A program made the position numbers and the translations under genes. A stretch of DNA of 64,000 nt from contig NZ_SNZV01000014.1 in NCBI RefSeq assembly GCF_004364125.1, forward strand, positions 1-64,000, read 5' to 3'. How positions within the stretch are numbered: the first letter of the stretch is position 1; every line of letters begins with the position of its first letter. This document shows, one piece after another, positions 54,801-63,746 of this stretch. This DNA is from Sphingobacterium paludis. Lineage in GTDB: Bacteria > Bacteroidota > Bacteroidia > Sphingobacteriales > Sphingobacteriaceae. The notes beneath the pieces are model-generated. The model saw only the letters and a list, made by a program, of their open reading frames with translations, made no database searches and had not been told where the DNA came from.

Positions 54801-54857
54801 CGACTACGTTTACTTGATGCAACAAAGATAGTCCTTATTAATATTCAATCCAAATAA

Positions 54858-54883
54858 AAAAGCTGATTTCTCAATCAGCTTTT
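54858..54883 (-). terminator. Terminator hairpin after hibernation factor gene
   Basis: AAAAGCTGATT, loop TCTC, AATCAGCTTTT forms a perfect 11-bp stem with the A/T tracts of an intrinsic terminator in both directions. It lies 23 bp past the hpf stop codon. Confidence 0.82.
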
Positions 54884-54906
54884 CCATTTATTCTCCGTAA
54901 AATATG

Positions 54907-55251
54907 CTAAAACTCTTCACTTGCATCATTCAGCAGCTCCTTATGATTGCTGACGGTTGTACGGGTTTTGGTCTTGTGTTTATTGATCTGCCTTCTTATT
55001 GATTCGACTACGGCATCCGTCGCCTCTTCGAAACTTTTGGCCTGTGCTTTCGCGAACAATTGATTTCCCGGTATATTTATCTTCAACTCGACGACTTTAT
55101 TCGATTCGTCATCAACATTTTCTATGCGTAAGTAACATACTCCTTCAATGATATTGTCCAGAAATTGTTCTAACTTGGATGTTTTCTTCTTGATAAATTC
55201 GACCAATTTTTGATCTGCATCAAACTTAATAGATTGCACAGTAATATTCAT
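54907..55251 (-). CDS. hpf: Ribosome hibernation-promoting factor, short form
   Basis: A 114-residue HPF/RaiA family protein: MNITVQSIKFDADQKLVEFIKKKTSKLEQFL at the start, then VVELKINIPGNQLFAKAQAKSFEEATDAVVESIRRQI, the beta-alpha-beta core that binds the 30S decoding region and shuts ribosomes down in stationary phase. It is the short form, lacking the dimerising C-terminal domain of long HPF. It follows the recombinase gene by 14 bp, a gene order I recall from other Bacteroidota. Confidence 0.93.
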   Translation of the reverse strand: MNITVQSIKFDADQKLVEFIKKKTSKLEQFLDNIIEGVCYLRIENVDDESNKVVELKINIPGNQLFAKAQAKSFEEATDAVVESIRRQINKHKTKTRTTVSNHKELLNDASEEF

Positions 55252-55265
55252 TTTTCCTCCTTTTT

Positions 55266-56147
55266 TTAAGCCTTTGGATGGGCTTGTTTATAAATAGATT
55301 TTAATCTTTCTACAGAATTGTGCGTGTAAACCTGCGTCGCCGCGAGACCAGCATGCCCTAACAGTTCTTTAATGGCATTTAGATCCGCTCCGTTATTTAA
55401 AAGTGCCGTAGCAAAAGTATGTCGAAGCACGTGCGGACTTTTTTTCTTTTGCAAAGTGATCTGGCCTAGGTAGTGTTGCACCGTCCGGTAAATTAGGTAT
55501 CGACTCGCCGACTTTCCTTCTTTGTTAACGATCAATGAAGTGGAATTGTTTTTAAAATTCTGCTCATATTTCAGCTTGAGGTATTTTCTGATGAGCTCGT
55601 CCAAGGCCTTATGAATGGGAACGAAACGCTCTTTACTTCGTTTTCCAAAAATCAAAATCTTTCTGTTGTAGGTATCGATATCTCGCTCTTGGATAGCCAG
55701 TAGCTCAGCAAGACGAATACCGGTACCAAACAAAAGTTCAAGAACCAAGTAGTCTCTCGTTGCTTCGAAAGTAGCTGCGTCTGTAACACCATCACGCAAC
55801 AGGTTCACCATTTTTTGCTCTTCAACAACTACGGGCAGTTTTCGAGCGGTCTTCAACGCGTGAATAAGGGTAAGCGGGTTCCGATCTGCAAGCCCCTCCC
55901 TATTTAGAAATTTATAAAAAGAACGTAGTGATGAAATGGATCGGTTTATGCTTGTGGCCTCTTTACCTTTCTCCTTCATTTGCGAAAGGTAGTGTCGAAT
56001 AACACGATGGTCGGCGTTCTCGAAGTCTATTTTTTCGGTATCCAAAAAAAACAAGAAATTATCAATTTCCATCGCATAAGCCGTAACCGTATGGCTGGAA
56101 TAACGCTTCTCAAATTTTAAAAAATTTAAAAATTTCTCCTTGTTCAT
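55266..56147 (-). CDS. xerC: Tyrosine recombinase XerC-like
   Basis: A 293-residue integrase with the full catalytic set: Arg145 (GTGIRLAELL), Lys169, His239 and Arg242 (HVLRHTFATALL), His265 and nucleophile Tyr274 (LGHAGLAATQVYTHNS). The N-terminal SAM-like domain (KFLNFLKFEKRYSSHTVTAYAMEI) binds the core site. Xer recombinases resolve chromosome dimers at dif. The gene is co-transcribed with hpf. Its length and placement fit a chromosomal Xer protein rather than a phage integrase; XerC versus XerD cannot be settled here. Confidence 0.9.
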   Translation of the reverse strand: MNKEKFLNFLKFEKRYSSHTVTAYAMEIDNFLFFLDTEKIDFENADHRVIRHYLSQMKEKGKEATSINRSISSLRSFYKFLNREGLADRNPLTLIHALKTARKLPVVVEEQKMVNLLRDGVTDAATFEATRDYLVLELLFGTGIRLAELLAIQERDIDTYNRKILIFGKRSKERFVPIHKALDELIRKYLKLKYEQNFKNNSTSLIVNKEGKSASRYLIYRTVQHYLGQITLQKKKSPHVLRHTFATALLNNGADLNAIKELLGHAGLAATQVYTHNSVERLKSIYKQAHPKA

Positions 56148-56253
56148 GGTTGATCTCCTTCCATGCTAAATATAGCAAAACCGTGGACATAATCAAATTT
56201 TATTTTACCAAACAAGCGTGAGGTTTACTAGGAATGCTGGCGCATGTCGACAT

Positions 56254-56284
56254 AAAAAAGCCCAGTGAAATTCACCGGGCTTAT
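56254..56284 (-). terminator. Terminator hairpin after fba
   Basis: AAGCCC-A-GTGAA against TTCAC-C-GGGCTT forms a stem with one A-C mismatch, 23 bp past the aldolase stop codon on the minus strand, followed on that strand by a T-run. Confidence 0.78.
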
Positions 56285-56306
56285 TGTATCATAAAGTCTG
56301 GACAGA

Positions 56307-57386
56307 CTACAATTTGCTGTTTACATCAACCGCGTTAAGTTCGCTAAACGCTTGCTTTAGACGCGTAACGAAAGCTTCTTCGCCCTTGCGCAACCAAACG
56401 CGTGGATCGTAGAACTTCTTATTTGGGGAGTCGCTTCCTTCCGGATTACCGATCTGACCTTGCAAATAATCATGATTCTTAGCTTCATAAGCGCGGATAC
56501 CATCCCAGAACGCCCATTGCATATCCGTATCAATGTTCATTTTGATAGCACCGTAAGAAAGTGCTTCCGTTATTTCTTCTGCTGATGAGCCAGAACCACC
56601 ATGAAATACGAAGTTCACTGGCTTTTCGGCAGTCAGCTGGAATTTCTCGCGAATGAATTCCTGCGAATTGTTTAGGATTACGGGTTGTAATTTAACGTTA
56701 CCTGGCTTGTATACACCATGAACATTACCAAAAGCAGCCGCCACGGTAAATTTATCCGATACTTTGGAAAGCTCTTCGTAAGCATAGGCTACCTCTTCTG
56801 GTTGGGTATACAGTTTAGAACTGTCAACATCGGAATTATCAACACCATCTTCCTCGCCGCCGGTAACACCCAGTTCAATTTCAATCGTCATACCCAGTGG
56901 CTTCATACGCTCCAGATACTTGCTTGAAATTTCAATGTTTTCTTCCAAAGGCTCTTCCGACAAATCTAACATATGCGAAGAAAATAAAGGCTTGCCATGT
57001 TGCGCAAAAAATTTCTCGCCAGCATCCAATAAACCATCTATCCAAGGTAATAATTTCTTAGCGGCATGATCCGTATGCAGAATAACAGCTACGCCGTAAT
57101 GCTCCGCAAGTAAGTGTACGTGCTGCGCCGCAGAAACTGCACCGAGAATGCAGGCCTGAAGTCCGTCATTGTTCAACGTTTTACCTGCATAAAATTGCGC
57201 GCCACCATTGGAAAGTTGTATAATCACAGGCGAGTTAACCGCTTTCGCTGTTTCCAAAACAGCATTGATAGAGTTAGTACCTATAACGTTTACTGCGGGC
57301 AATGCAAACTTATGTGTTTTAGCAATCTCGAAAAGCTCTTGAACTTGATCTCCTGTCAAAACACCTTTAAAATCTTTTAGGCTCAT
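56307..57386 (-). CDS. fbaA: Class II fructose-bisphosphate aldolase
   Basis: A 359-residue zinc-dependent aldolase of the FbaA type. Zn ligand motif HTDHAAKKLLPW, the glycine-rich phosphate loop ELGVTGGEEDGVD, and VFHGGSGSSAEEI are clear; length matches the Escherichia coli enzyme family (class IIA). It splits fructose 1,6-bisphosphate to DHAP and glyceraldehyde 3-phosphate in glycolysis and works in reverse in gluconeogenesis. It has a near-consensus promoter at 57417-57447 and its own terminator, so it is monocistronic. Confidence 0.96.
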   Translation of the reverse strand: MSLKDFKGVLTGDQVQELFEIAKTHKFALPAVNVIGTNSINAVLETAKAVNSPVIIQLSNGGAQFYAGKTLNNDGLQACILGAVSAAQHVHLLAEHYGVAVILHTDHAAKKLLPWIDGLLDAGEKFFAQHGKPLFSSHMLDLSEEPLEENIEISSKYLERMKPLGMTIEIELGVTGGEEDGVDNSDVDSSKLYTQPEEVAYAYEELSKVSDKFTVAAAFGNVHGVYKPGNVKLQPVILNNSQEFIREKFQLTAEKPVNFVFHGGSGSSAEEITEALSYGAIKMNIDTDMQWAFWDGIRAYEAKNHDYLQGQIGNPEGSDSPNKKFYDPRVWLRKGEEAFVTRLKQAFSELNAVDVNSKL

Positions 57387-57416
57387 ATGTTTTGTCTATT
57401 TTTAATTATGTGCGAC

Positions 57417-57447
57417 TAAAGGTAAGTAATTTTGCAATACAGCACAA
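57417..57447 (-). promoter_or_regulatory. fbaA promoter
   Basis: On the minus strand TACCTTTA (57417-57424) matches 7 of 8 positions of the -7 consensus, and TTG (57445-57447) lies 20 nt upstream, giving a leader of about 25 nt. Confidence 0.55.
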
Positions 57448-57743
57448 GGCTTAGTGTAAAAAATACACAACGAAACCACCCTCAAGGTATATTCTGAGCA
57501 ACGCAAAAGCTATTCGACAAAATGACTGGCGGATGGATGTCTTCCAGAAAGAATGGTAAAAGGAAAGGGCGAAGGTGTTCTTTGCCCGGATTGTATCCGA
57601 ATTTTTACCTTTTTTGCCTAAGTTTTCGCCTCCGTACGGGATTTGTGGCCTGAACAGCTCTGTTATAAAGCCTTATTTCAACCATTAACATTTCATTAAC
57701 GTCTGACAGGCTAAAAAGTATAGTTAAAACCGCCGCAAACCGA

Positions 57744-57772
57744 TTGCATGTTTAAATATATTAATATCTTTA
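57744..57772 (+). promoter_or_regulatory. Promoter of ArsC-like / M1 peptidase operon
   Basis: TTG at 57744-57746, then 18 nt, then TATCTTTA at 57765-57772 (one mismatch to TAnnTTTG), 26 bp upstream of the ATG at 57799. Confidence 0.45.
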
Positions 57773-57798
57773 TCCGATTAAACTAACGAGAAAGTAAA

Positions 57799-58149
57799 AT
57801 GGCGTTACATATTTATGGTATCAAGAACTGTAATACGGTAAAAAAGGCTTTAGATTGGTTAGACGAGCATAAACAGACATACGTCTTCCATGACTATAAA
57901 AAGGAACCGGTGACTTTAGCGAAGTTAACGCAGTGGGAAAAGGTAGTATCCTGGGAATCGTTGCTTAACAAGAAAGGAACCACCTGGAGAAAATTGAGTA
58001 CCGAAGAACAAGCGAAGGCGATAGATGCCGCTGGAACAAACGCCTTACTTTTACAAAACAACAGTATGATTAAACGGCCGCTAATCGAATCTGGATCTGA
58101 TATTATCTTGGGTTTTGATGAAGCGGAGTATGAAAAGAAATTTAACTAG
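57799..58149 (+). CDS. ArsC/Spx family protein with a single active-site cysteine
   Basis: A 116-residue thioredoxin-like protein of the ArsC/YffB/Spx family. The N-terminal YGIKNCNTVKKAL has Cys11 but no second Cys of the CxxC pair, as in YffB-type proteins. Conserved TWRKLS and MIKRPLIES motifs follow. It may be a glutathione- or thiol-dependent reductase rather than an arsenate reductase; no arsenic gene is nearby. It begins the three-gene unit with the M1 peptidase, 3 bp downstream. Confidence 0.87.
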   Translation: MALHIYGIKNCNTVKKALDWLDEHKQTYVFHDYKKEPVTLAKLTQWEKVVSWESLLNKKGTTWRKLSTEEQAKAIDAAGTNALLLQNNSMIKRPLIESGSDIILGFDEAEYEKKFN

Positions 58150-58152
58150 TAT

Positions 58153-60102
58153 ATGACCGGCAAAATTATTCTTACATCACTATCATGCGCACTTCTAGCG
58201 CTCGGACAGGTGCATGCCCAGAGCAAGAGTGTATACAATTACACCGATGCTTTTCATCCAATCTTTTACAGCAGCAATGGCAATGCGTATCGATCTGCCA
58301 GCGGTAAACCGGGACAGGCCTATTGGCAAAACAGTGCTAGTTACGCTATAAAAGTCAAGCTCGACGATAAAAGCAAAACGGTGTCTGGACGGGTCACTCT
58401 TCACTACACCAATAACAGCCCGGACGAATTGGGCTACATTTGGCTGCAATTAGACCAAAATCTTTTTAATGAGAACTCGCGCGGGCAAGCTACCATTCCG
58501 CTAGAGGATAGTCGATATGGATCAGCGAACTCGAATTTTCAGGGCGGCTTTACCTTAAGTAATGCCAAGTTTGGCAGTGGCGAAGAAGCGAAATATGAAA
58601 TTGTGGACACCCGTATGCGTGTGGAGCTTCCAAAGCCCTTGGCCGCTGCGGGAGGCCGTATATCACTGTCGATGGATTTCGCCTATACCGTGCCCGAGTA
58701 TGGGGCAGATAGAACTGGTATACTCCACACAAAAAATGGTGATGTATTCGCCATTGCACAATGGTATCCGCGTGTGTGCGTCTACGACGATATACTTGGT
58801 TGGAATACGGAACCCTATACAGGACCTGGCGAGTTTTACTTGGAATACGGCAACTACGATATTGAAATTACCGCACCAGCGAACCATATTGTGGTAGCCG
58901 GTGGCGAGTTATTAAACCCCGATGAGGTGTGGACTGGCGAGCAGCTTTCGCGGTACAAGAAAGCTTCCGAAAGTGATAAGACGATCGCCATTCGCTCCGC
59001 TACGGAAGTAACTGCAGCAAACTCTCGACCTAAAAAAGCGACGCTAACATGGAAGTATAAGCTGGAAAATGCGCACGATTTTGCATGGGCTTCGTCGGCA
59101 GCATTTATCGTCGATGGCGCTAAAATCAATAAGCCTAGTGGCAAAACAGCGTTGGCTCTTTCTGCATACCCCGTTGAAAGTAATGGAAATAACGCTTGGG
59201 AGCGTTCTACAGAGTATACCAAAGCGTCTATTGAATACTACAGCAAGAAATGGCTGGAATACCCCTATCCTGTTGCCGTGAACGTAGCGGCCAACGTGGG
59301 TGGTATGGAGTATCCCGCGCTATCTTTTTGTGGTTATGAAGCGAAAGCTGGAAACCTATGGGGTGTTACCGATCACGAGTTTGGGCACAATTGGTTTCCG
59401 ATGATTGTCGGTAGCAATGAACGTCTACATGCATGGATGGATGAAGGCTTTAACAGCTTCATCAATGAACTTTCTACCCAAGAATTTAATAAGGGCGAAT
59501 ATCAGCGAACATTGGGAAATCGGAATAGTATGGCGCGCGCCTTTGCCCTTCCCAACCTGGAGCCGATTATGTCATCGCCACAAAACATGAAGGAGCGCAA
59601 CTTGGGAACCTTGGCCTACTACAAGCCGGCTTATGGCCTTCGCCTATTGCGCGACGAGGTGATCGGTGCCGAGCGCTTTGACCGCGCTTTCCGCAACTAC
59701 GTTGCCGCCTGGGCCTATAAACACCCTACTCCTGACGATTTTTTCCGCACCATGGAAAACGAAACAGGAGAAAACCTGGGTTGGTTTTGGCGAGGGTGGT
59801 TTAAAAACAACTGGACGCTCGACCAAGCTATTCGTTCGGTGGACTATGATAAGTTAGACCCAAAGAATGGCGCGATTATCACGATTGAAAATTTGCAACG
59901 CTTGCCCATGCCCGTTGTTATCGAAGCCACAACGGAATCCGGAAAGAAGATTAGAAAGAAACTGCCGGTAGAAACATGGCAACGCAATACGTCGTGGAGA
60001 TTTAAACTGCCATCAACCGAAAAGTTAACGCGTGTGGTGATTGATCCGGATAACGTCTATCCCGATATCAATCCAGAAAATAATGTTTGGCCCAAAAATT
60101 AG
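58153..60102 (+). CDS. Secreted M1 family zinc aminopeptidase
   Basis: A 649-residue metallopeptidase with signal peptide ending VHAQ (about 23). The zinc-binding set is exact for family M1: HEFGH at 408-412 and Glu431 in [12 protein letters not shown], with 18 residues between, plus the upstream [10 protein letters not shown] stretch that corresponds to the exopeptidase GxMEN motif (here GGMEYP). The central region includes [19 protein letters not shown]. It trims peptides in the periplasm or outside. Lies 3 bp after the ArsC-like gene and 6 bp before the next gene. Confidence 0.92.
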   Translation: MTGKIILTSLSCALLALGQVHAQSKSVYNYTDAFHPIFYSSNGNAYRSASGKPGQAYWQNSASYAIKVKLDDKSKTVSGRVTLHYTNNSPDELGYIWLQLDQNLFNENSRGQATIPLEDSRYGSANSNFQGGFTLSNAKFGSGEEAKYEIVDTRMRVELPKPLAAAGGRISLSMDFAYTVPEYGADRTGILHTKNGDVFAIAQWYPRVCVYDDILGWNTEPYTGPGEFYLEYGNYDIEITAPANHIVVAGGELLNPDEVWTGEQLSRYKKASESDKTIAIRSATEVTAANSRPKKATLTWKYKLENAHDFAWASSAAFIVDGAKINKPSGKTALALSAYPVESNGNNAWERSTEYTKASIEYYSKKWLEYPYPVAVNVAANVGGMEYPALSFCGYEAKAGNLWGVTDHEFGHNWFPMIVGSNERLHAWMDEGFNSFINELSTQEFNKGEYQRTLGNRNSMARAFALPNLEPIMSSPQNMKERNLGTLAYYKPAYGLRLLRDEVIGAERFDRAFRNYVAAWAYKHPTPDDFFRTMENETGENLGWFWRGWFKNNWTLDQAIRSVDYDKLDPKNGAIITIENLQRLPMPVVIEATTESGKKIRKKLPVETWQRNTSWRFKLPSTEKLTRVVIDPDNVYPDINPENNVWPKN

Positions 60103-60108
60103 CAAGTG

Positions 60109-60804
60109 ATGAATAAGACGAATAAAGATTTTTTTTTAGTGCTATGCTTAAGCGTGTTTTTTGTCGTGGTGGGTCAGTTTGCCCAAGCACAACAAATTAA
60201 AGGCATCGTCCACGAATTGGAGAGCAGTGAAAAGCTGCCCCATGTGCTGGTGAAAAACCTGCGTACCAATCAAACTATTGAAACCGACAGCGAAGGTGGC
60301 TTTGTCATTGACGGTGCGATAAATGATTTGTTGTCGTTTACGCAGGCTGGTTATGAAGTCGACACGGCTTTCATTTACGAGCAGGGCATCCAACGTATTT
60401 ACCTGGTTCATGACGACAAGAGTATCCTGATCGACGAAGTCGTGGTGAGCAGGCTTACGGATAGTCGTATCGCGAACGAAATAGAAAAGGCAAAGAAAGA
60501 GGGACAAGTAACGGAGGCCTCGCAAAATAGAGGCGGCATGCGCATATCGCCATCTCGTTTGTTTGGCCGTCAAAGTAAATTGGCGCGCAAGAACCTTAAT
60601 TTGCTCATCACGGAGCAAAGCAACCGAAAGGTAGATCGCTTATTCACCAATCAAGCCATCCGCGCTATCGTGCCAGTTACCGATACAGAATTACCCCTAT
60701 TCCGGGAGCAGTTTAGACCCTCATTGGAATTTATGCAAACCGCGTCCCCAGAGGATCTTAGAATTTATGTCCTTGATTCCTACCGCAAATTTAAATCGAA
60801 GTAA
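60109..60804 (+). CDS. Exported carboxypeptidase-regulatory-like protein
   Basis: A 231-residue protein with signal peptide ending FAQAQ (about 28). Residues about 29-108 form a CarboxypepD_reg-like Ig fold (QQIKGIVHELESSEKLPHVLV, TDSEGGFVIDGAINDLLSFTQAGYE). The remainder is charged, with a possible coiled coil (EIEKAKKEGQ), and no barrel follows. The ATG at 60109 is preferred to the GTG 3 bp upstream. Function unknown; probably periplasmic, co-transcribed with the M1 peptidase. Confidence 0.78.
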   Translation: MNKTNKDFFLVLCLSVFFVVVGQFAQAQQIKGIVHELESSEKLPHVLVKNLRTNQTIETDSEGGFVIDGAINDLLSFTQAGYEVDTAFIYEQGIQRIYLVHDDKSILIDEVVVSRLTDSRIANEIEKAKKEGQVTEASQNRGGMRISPSRLFGRQSKLARKNLNLLITEQSNRKVDRLFTNQAIRAIVPVTDTELPLFREQFRPSLEFMQTASPEDLRIYVLDSYRKFKSK

Positions 60805-60841
60805 ACAATCAGTCTAAAAACTACTAACCCAAAAAATAATT

Positions 60842-62314
60842 ATGCTTTTTAAAAAATCTATCCCTCAAATTATCGGCGAAGCCAAAGAAAGTGGTGAGCA
60901 CACGCTGAAACGAACGCTGTCCAGCGGCGGTTTGGTCGCCTTAGGTGTGGGTGCCATTATCGGCGCGGGACTCTTTTCATTGACGGGTATCGCTGCTGCG
61001 GAAAATGCAGGACCGGCCGTGATCCTTTCTTTCATCATTGCCGCCGTGGCCTGTTCTTTCGCAGGTTTGTGCTATGCTGAGTTTGCCTCCATGATACCCG
61101 TGGCAGGAAGTGCCTACACCTACTCCTATGCGACCATGGGCGAATTTGTTGCCTGGATTATCGGATGGGATCTTGTTTTGGAATATGCTTTAGCCAGTGC
61201 CACGGTAGCCGTCAGTTGGTCGCAATATTTCAATCAGCTGCTGATGACATTCGGTGTATCGATTCCTGACCAATTTCTAAAGGGACCTTGGGAAGGCGGT
61301 GTTGTGAATGTACCGGCAATCATCATCGTTTGCTTACTTTCTCTACTATTGATGCGCGGTACCAAAGAATCGTCGACGGTCAATAACATTTTGGTTATCC
61401 TGAAAGTGAGTGTTGTTTTGATCTTTATCGTCCTAGGATGGAGCTTTATCGACTCGGCAAACCATAGCCCTTTTATCCCTACCAATGAAGGCGAAGAGCT
61501 GGTGAAAAGCGGCGAGAAAAGTTTTTGGTCATTCTTGGGTAGTGAGGATTTTGGAAAGTTTGGCATCAGTGGCATTTTACGCGCTGCTGGTGTATTGTTT
61601 TTTGCCTTTGTTGGTTTTGATGCCGTAAGTACCGCGGCGCAAGAGGCGAAAGATCCAAAAAGAGGCATGCCTATTGGGATCATCGGTTCATTAGTCGTTT
61701 GTACAATATTGTATGTTCTTTTTTCGTATGTGATGACGGGTCTGGAAAACTATCAAATGTTTAAAGGCGATGCCAAACCCGTTGCTACAGCTTTCGCAAA
61801 AACAGGATATACGTTTTTAAATTCAGCGCTGATCGTGACCATCATCGCGGGTTATACTTCGGTGATCCTCGTGATGTTGTTAGGACAAAGTCGTGTATTC
61901 TATTCGATGAGTAAGGACGGTCTATTACCGAAGATATTTTCTGATCTTTCCAAAAACCAAACGCCTTGGAAGACGAATTTGATTTTCATGGTCTTTGTAT
62001 CCATCTTCGCCGGATTTGTACCTGTGTCTGACCTTGGGCATATGGTAAGCATCGGCACCTTGTTCGCGTTTACGCTGGTTTGTATTGGGATCTTGGTATT
62101 GAGGAAGTCCAATCCGGAATTGGAGCGGCCTTTTAAAACGCCTCTTGTTCCATTTCTGCCTATTTTGGGCGTTATCGTCTGTGTGCTTTTAATGGCCTCA
62201 CTACCCATTGAAAGCTGGGAACGTTTAGGCGTGTGGCTGTTGATTGGTTTGATTATCTACGTTTTGTATGGCATGAAACATAGTAAAATTAGACAGCAGC
62301 AGCGCAAAGGCTAA
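60842..62314 (+). CDS. APC family amino acid permease
   Basis: A 490-residue transporter with twelve or more hydrophobic segments of the amino acid-polyamine-organocation superfamily (YfnA-like). Family motifs: GLVALGVGAIIGAGLFSLTG (helix 1, substrate-binding), GSAYTYSYATMGEFVAWIIGWDLVLEYALASATVAVSWS, FFAFVGFDAVSTAAQEAKDPKRGMPIGI, and RVFYSMSKDGLLP. It imports an amino acid with a cation. It lies 37 bp downstream of the exported protein gene and may be read from the same transcript; a strong terminator follows. Confidence 0.92.
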   Translation: MLFKKSIPQIIGEAKESGEHTLKRTLSSGGLVALGVGAIIGAGLFSLTGIAAAENAGPAVILSFIIAAVACSFAGLCYAEFASMIPVAGSAYTYSYATMGEFVAWIIGWDLVLEYALASATVAVSWSQYFNQLLMTFGVSIPDQFLKGPWEGGVVNVPAIIIVCLLSLLLMRGTKESSTVNNILVILKVSVVLIFIVLGWSFIDSANHSPFIPTNEGEELVKSGEKSFWSFLGSEDFGKFGISGILRAAGVLFFAFVGFDAVSTAAQEAKDPKRGMPIGIIGSLVVCTILYVLFSYVMTGLENYQMFKGDAKPVATAFAKTGYTFLNSALIVTIIAGYTSVILVMLLGQSRVFYSMSKDGLLPKIFSDLSKNQTPWKTNLIFMVFVSIFAGFVPVSDLGHMVSIGTLFAFTLVCIGILVLRKSNPELERPFKTPLVPFLPILGVIVCVLLMASLPIESWERLGVWLLIGLIIYVLYGMKHSKIRQQQRKG

Positions 62315-62331
62315 CCGTCCATAACGGAAGC

Positions 62332-62370
62332 AACAATGCCGTTTTCGTCTGGCGCGAAAACGGCATTGTT
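62332..62370 (+). terminator. Strong terminator after APC permease gene
   Basis: AACAATGCCGTTTTCG and CGAAAACGGCATTGTT form a 16-bp stem around a 7-nt loop, followed by T. Ends the permease message. Confidence 0.85.
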
Positions 62371-62519
62371 TATTTATCGCTATTGGGAATACGGTACTAG
62401 GACAGAACAAGTGTCATAGCGAGTTTACTATACGCGAACTTCTACACGGAAGTATATGTCCTTTATGACTTCGTTATGTTCAACGTTGCCCTTTTAGCAT
62501 CGATTATTTTACTATATTG

Positions 62520-62915
62520 ATGAAAACTTTTTTTATGATAAAACTCGCTGTCCTTACACTATTGATCTCCATGGGGTACTCGGCTTCGGCACAAGTATCA
62601 CCAAACCTGATAACCTCCAATCAGACTGCCAACGCTATGGTGGAGGAATACTGCACACTTAGCCTAAAATATGGATTACGCAGCACTAGGTTTAAAATTC
62701 TGGTGGAATTAGGCAATTCGGATGTAGACGATACGGAGACACCATCGTATTATATAACGAATAGTAAAGGTGAAGAAAGGCTTTTTACAACGATTGCCAC
62801 CCCGCTTTCCATTATGGCCAAGGAAGGCTGGACATACGTCACGAAGCATGTTGGTAAAACAGGATCTGTATATACGCTCGTATTGAAACGTGCTGTACCC
62901 GCAGCTCGCGAATAA
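62520..62915 (+). CDS. Small exported protein, unknown function
   Basis: A 131-residue protein with signal peptide MKTFFMIKLAVLTLLISMGYSASAQ. The mature part contains two charged segments (EEYCTLSLKYGLRSTRFKILVELGNSDVDD; FTTIATPLSIMAKEGWTYVTKHVGKTGSVYTLVLKR). This resembles families of small Bacteroidota periplasmic proteins that I cannot name. The start at 62520 avoids the TTG 3 bp upstream. Confidence 0.68.
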   Translation: MKTFFMIKLAVLTLLISMGYSASAQVSPNLITSNQTANAMVEEYCTLSLKYGLRSTRFKILVELGNSDVDDTETPSYYITNSKGEERLFTTIATPLSIMAKEGWTYVTKHVGKTGSVYTLVLKRAVPAARE

Positions 62916-63203
62916 ATCGCAGACCGTGAAGTCGATTGTGACGGCCTCTTTTTAATTAAAAAAATATACAATTTTATTTCTTCAATCCGTTTATGAAATA
63001 GGGGTAACCACAGCATATATCTGGCTACACAAAAGCTTCATGGACAGTAATATAAAAGAAACGCATCACTGCATTAAGCCATAGTGGAACCTAACATTTT
63101 AGTAGCATAATATTGAATAATATGCCTATCATCGACCTTTTTGGCATCTGATTTGCCATGAGCGTAGCTACAGAAAAACATAACTATTTACGTATTAAAA
63201 ACT

Positions 63204-63614
63204 ATGAAAACAAAATGGATCTCCGCCGTACTTTTGGCGTTTGTGGCATTCGCGTCTGCTGGCTGTTCAAAAAATGATGACGTTTCCAGCAACACAAGTA
63301 TTGATGCCGCTGTAGGCACATTCAGAGGTAGTTTAGAAATTGTGGGTGGCCCCAACAACACGCTGTATGACAAAACCATTGTGGTGAGTAAAGTCTCCGA
63401 TAGCAGAATTAAAGTGGTTGTTGGAGATGCTTCATTGAATCTACCGGATCGAGAATTCAATGTGACGAATAATATGGATATCTCCATCACGAGCGCAAGC
63501 ATTTCGACAGGTGGCACCTTCCTGTATGATGTGAAAGAAAAGAGTGTAGTATATCAGGCCGAGCCTACTGCAGCAGGCGAAGTGTTATTCACTTTCAAGG
63601 GGGATAAGCAGTAA
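63204..63614 (+). CDS. Small lipoprotein, unknown function
   Basis: A 136-residue lipoprotein: signal MKTKWISAVLLAFVAFASAGC with lipobox Cys21, then a short linker. The mature part is predicted beta-rich (SRIKVVVGDASLNLPDREFNVTNNMDISITS), like small envelope sandwich folds, but no family is recognised. It has its own terminator at 63674-63703. Confidence 0.7.
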   Translation: MKTKWISAVLLAFVAFASAGCSKNDDVSSNTSIDAAVGTFRGSLEIVGGPNNTLYDKTIVVSKVSDSRIKVVVGDASLNLPDREFNVTNNMDISITSASISTGGTFLYDVKEKSVVYQAEPTAAGEVLFTFKGDKQ

Positions 63615-63673
63615 CTATAGCTCTTGCTGGTCCTCATACGACAGTTAGGATCTCGAAGAATTAATACATCTCC

Positions 63674-63703
63674 GCCCGCAGGACACGATCGTCTCCTGCG
63701 GGC
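63674..63703 (+). terminator. Terminator hairpin
   Basis: GCCCGCAGGA and TCCTGCGGGC form a perfect 10-bp GC-rich stem with 10-nt loop, followed by TCTTGTTTTT. It ends the small lipoprotein gene and faces the convergent gluconate permease gene. Confidence 0.85.
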
Positions 63704-63746
63704 TCTTGTTTTTACGGTACAGCGGAAAAGTTACTTCGGTTCGCTA

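Larger units (their letters stand above)
57387..57798. other. Divergent intergenic region, fbaA and ArsC-like operon
   Basis: These 412 bp contain no credible gene. They hold the fbaA promoter on the minus strand and a promoter-like pair upstream of the ArsC-like gene on the plus strand. The middle part (about 57480-57700) shows nothing that I can identify. Confidence 0.5.

Noticed and set aside
55266-56147. Tyrosine recombinase as marker of a mobile element
   Set aside because: Length, catalytic set and pairing with hpf fit a chromosomal Xer protein. No attachment repeats or phage genes are adjacent.
57799-58149. Arsenate reductase as part of an arsenic operon
   Set aside because: Only one active-site Cys, no ars genes nearby; the YffB/Spx-like reading is safer.
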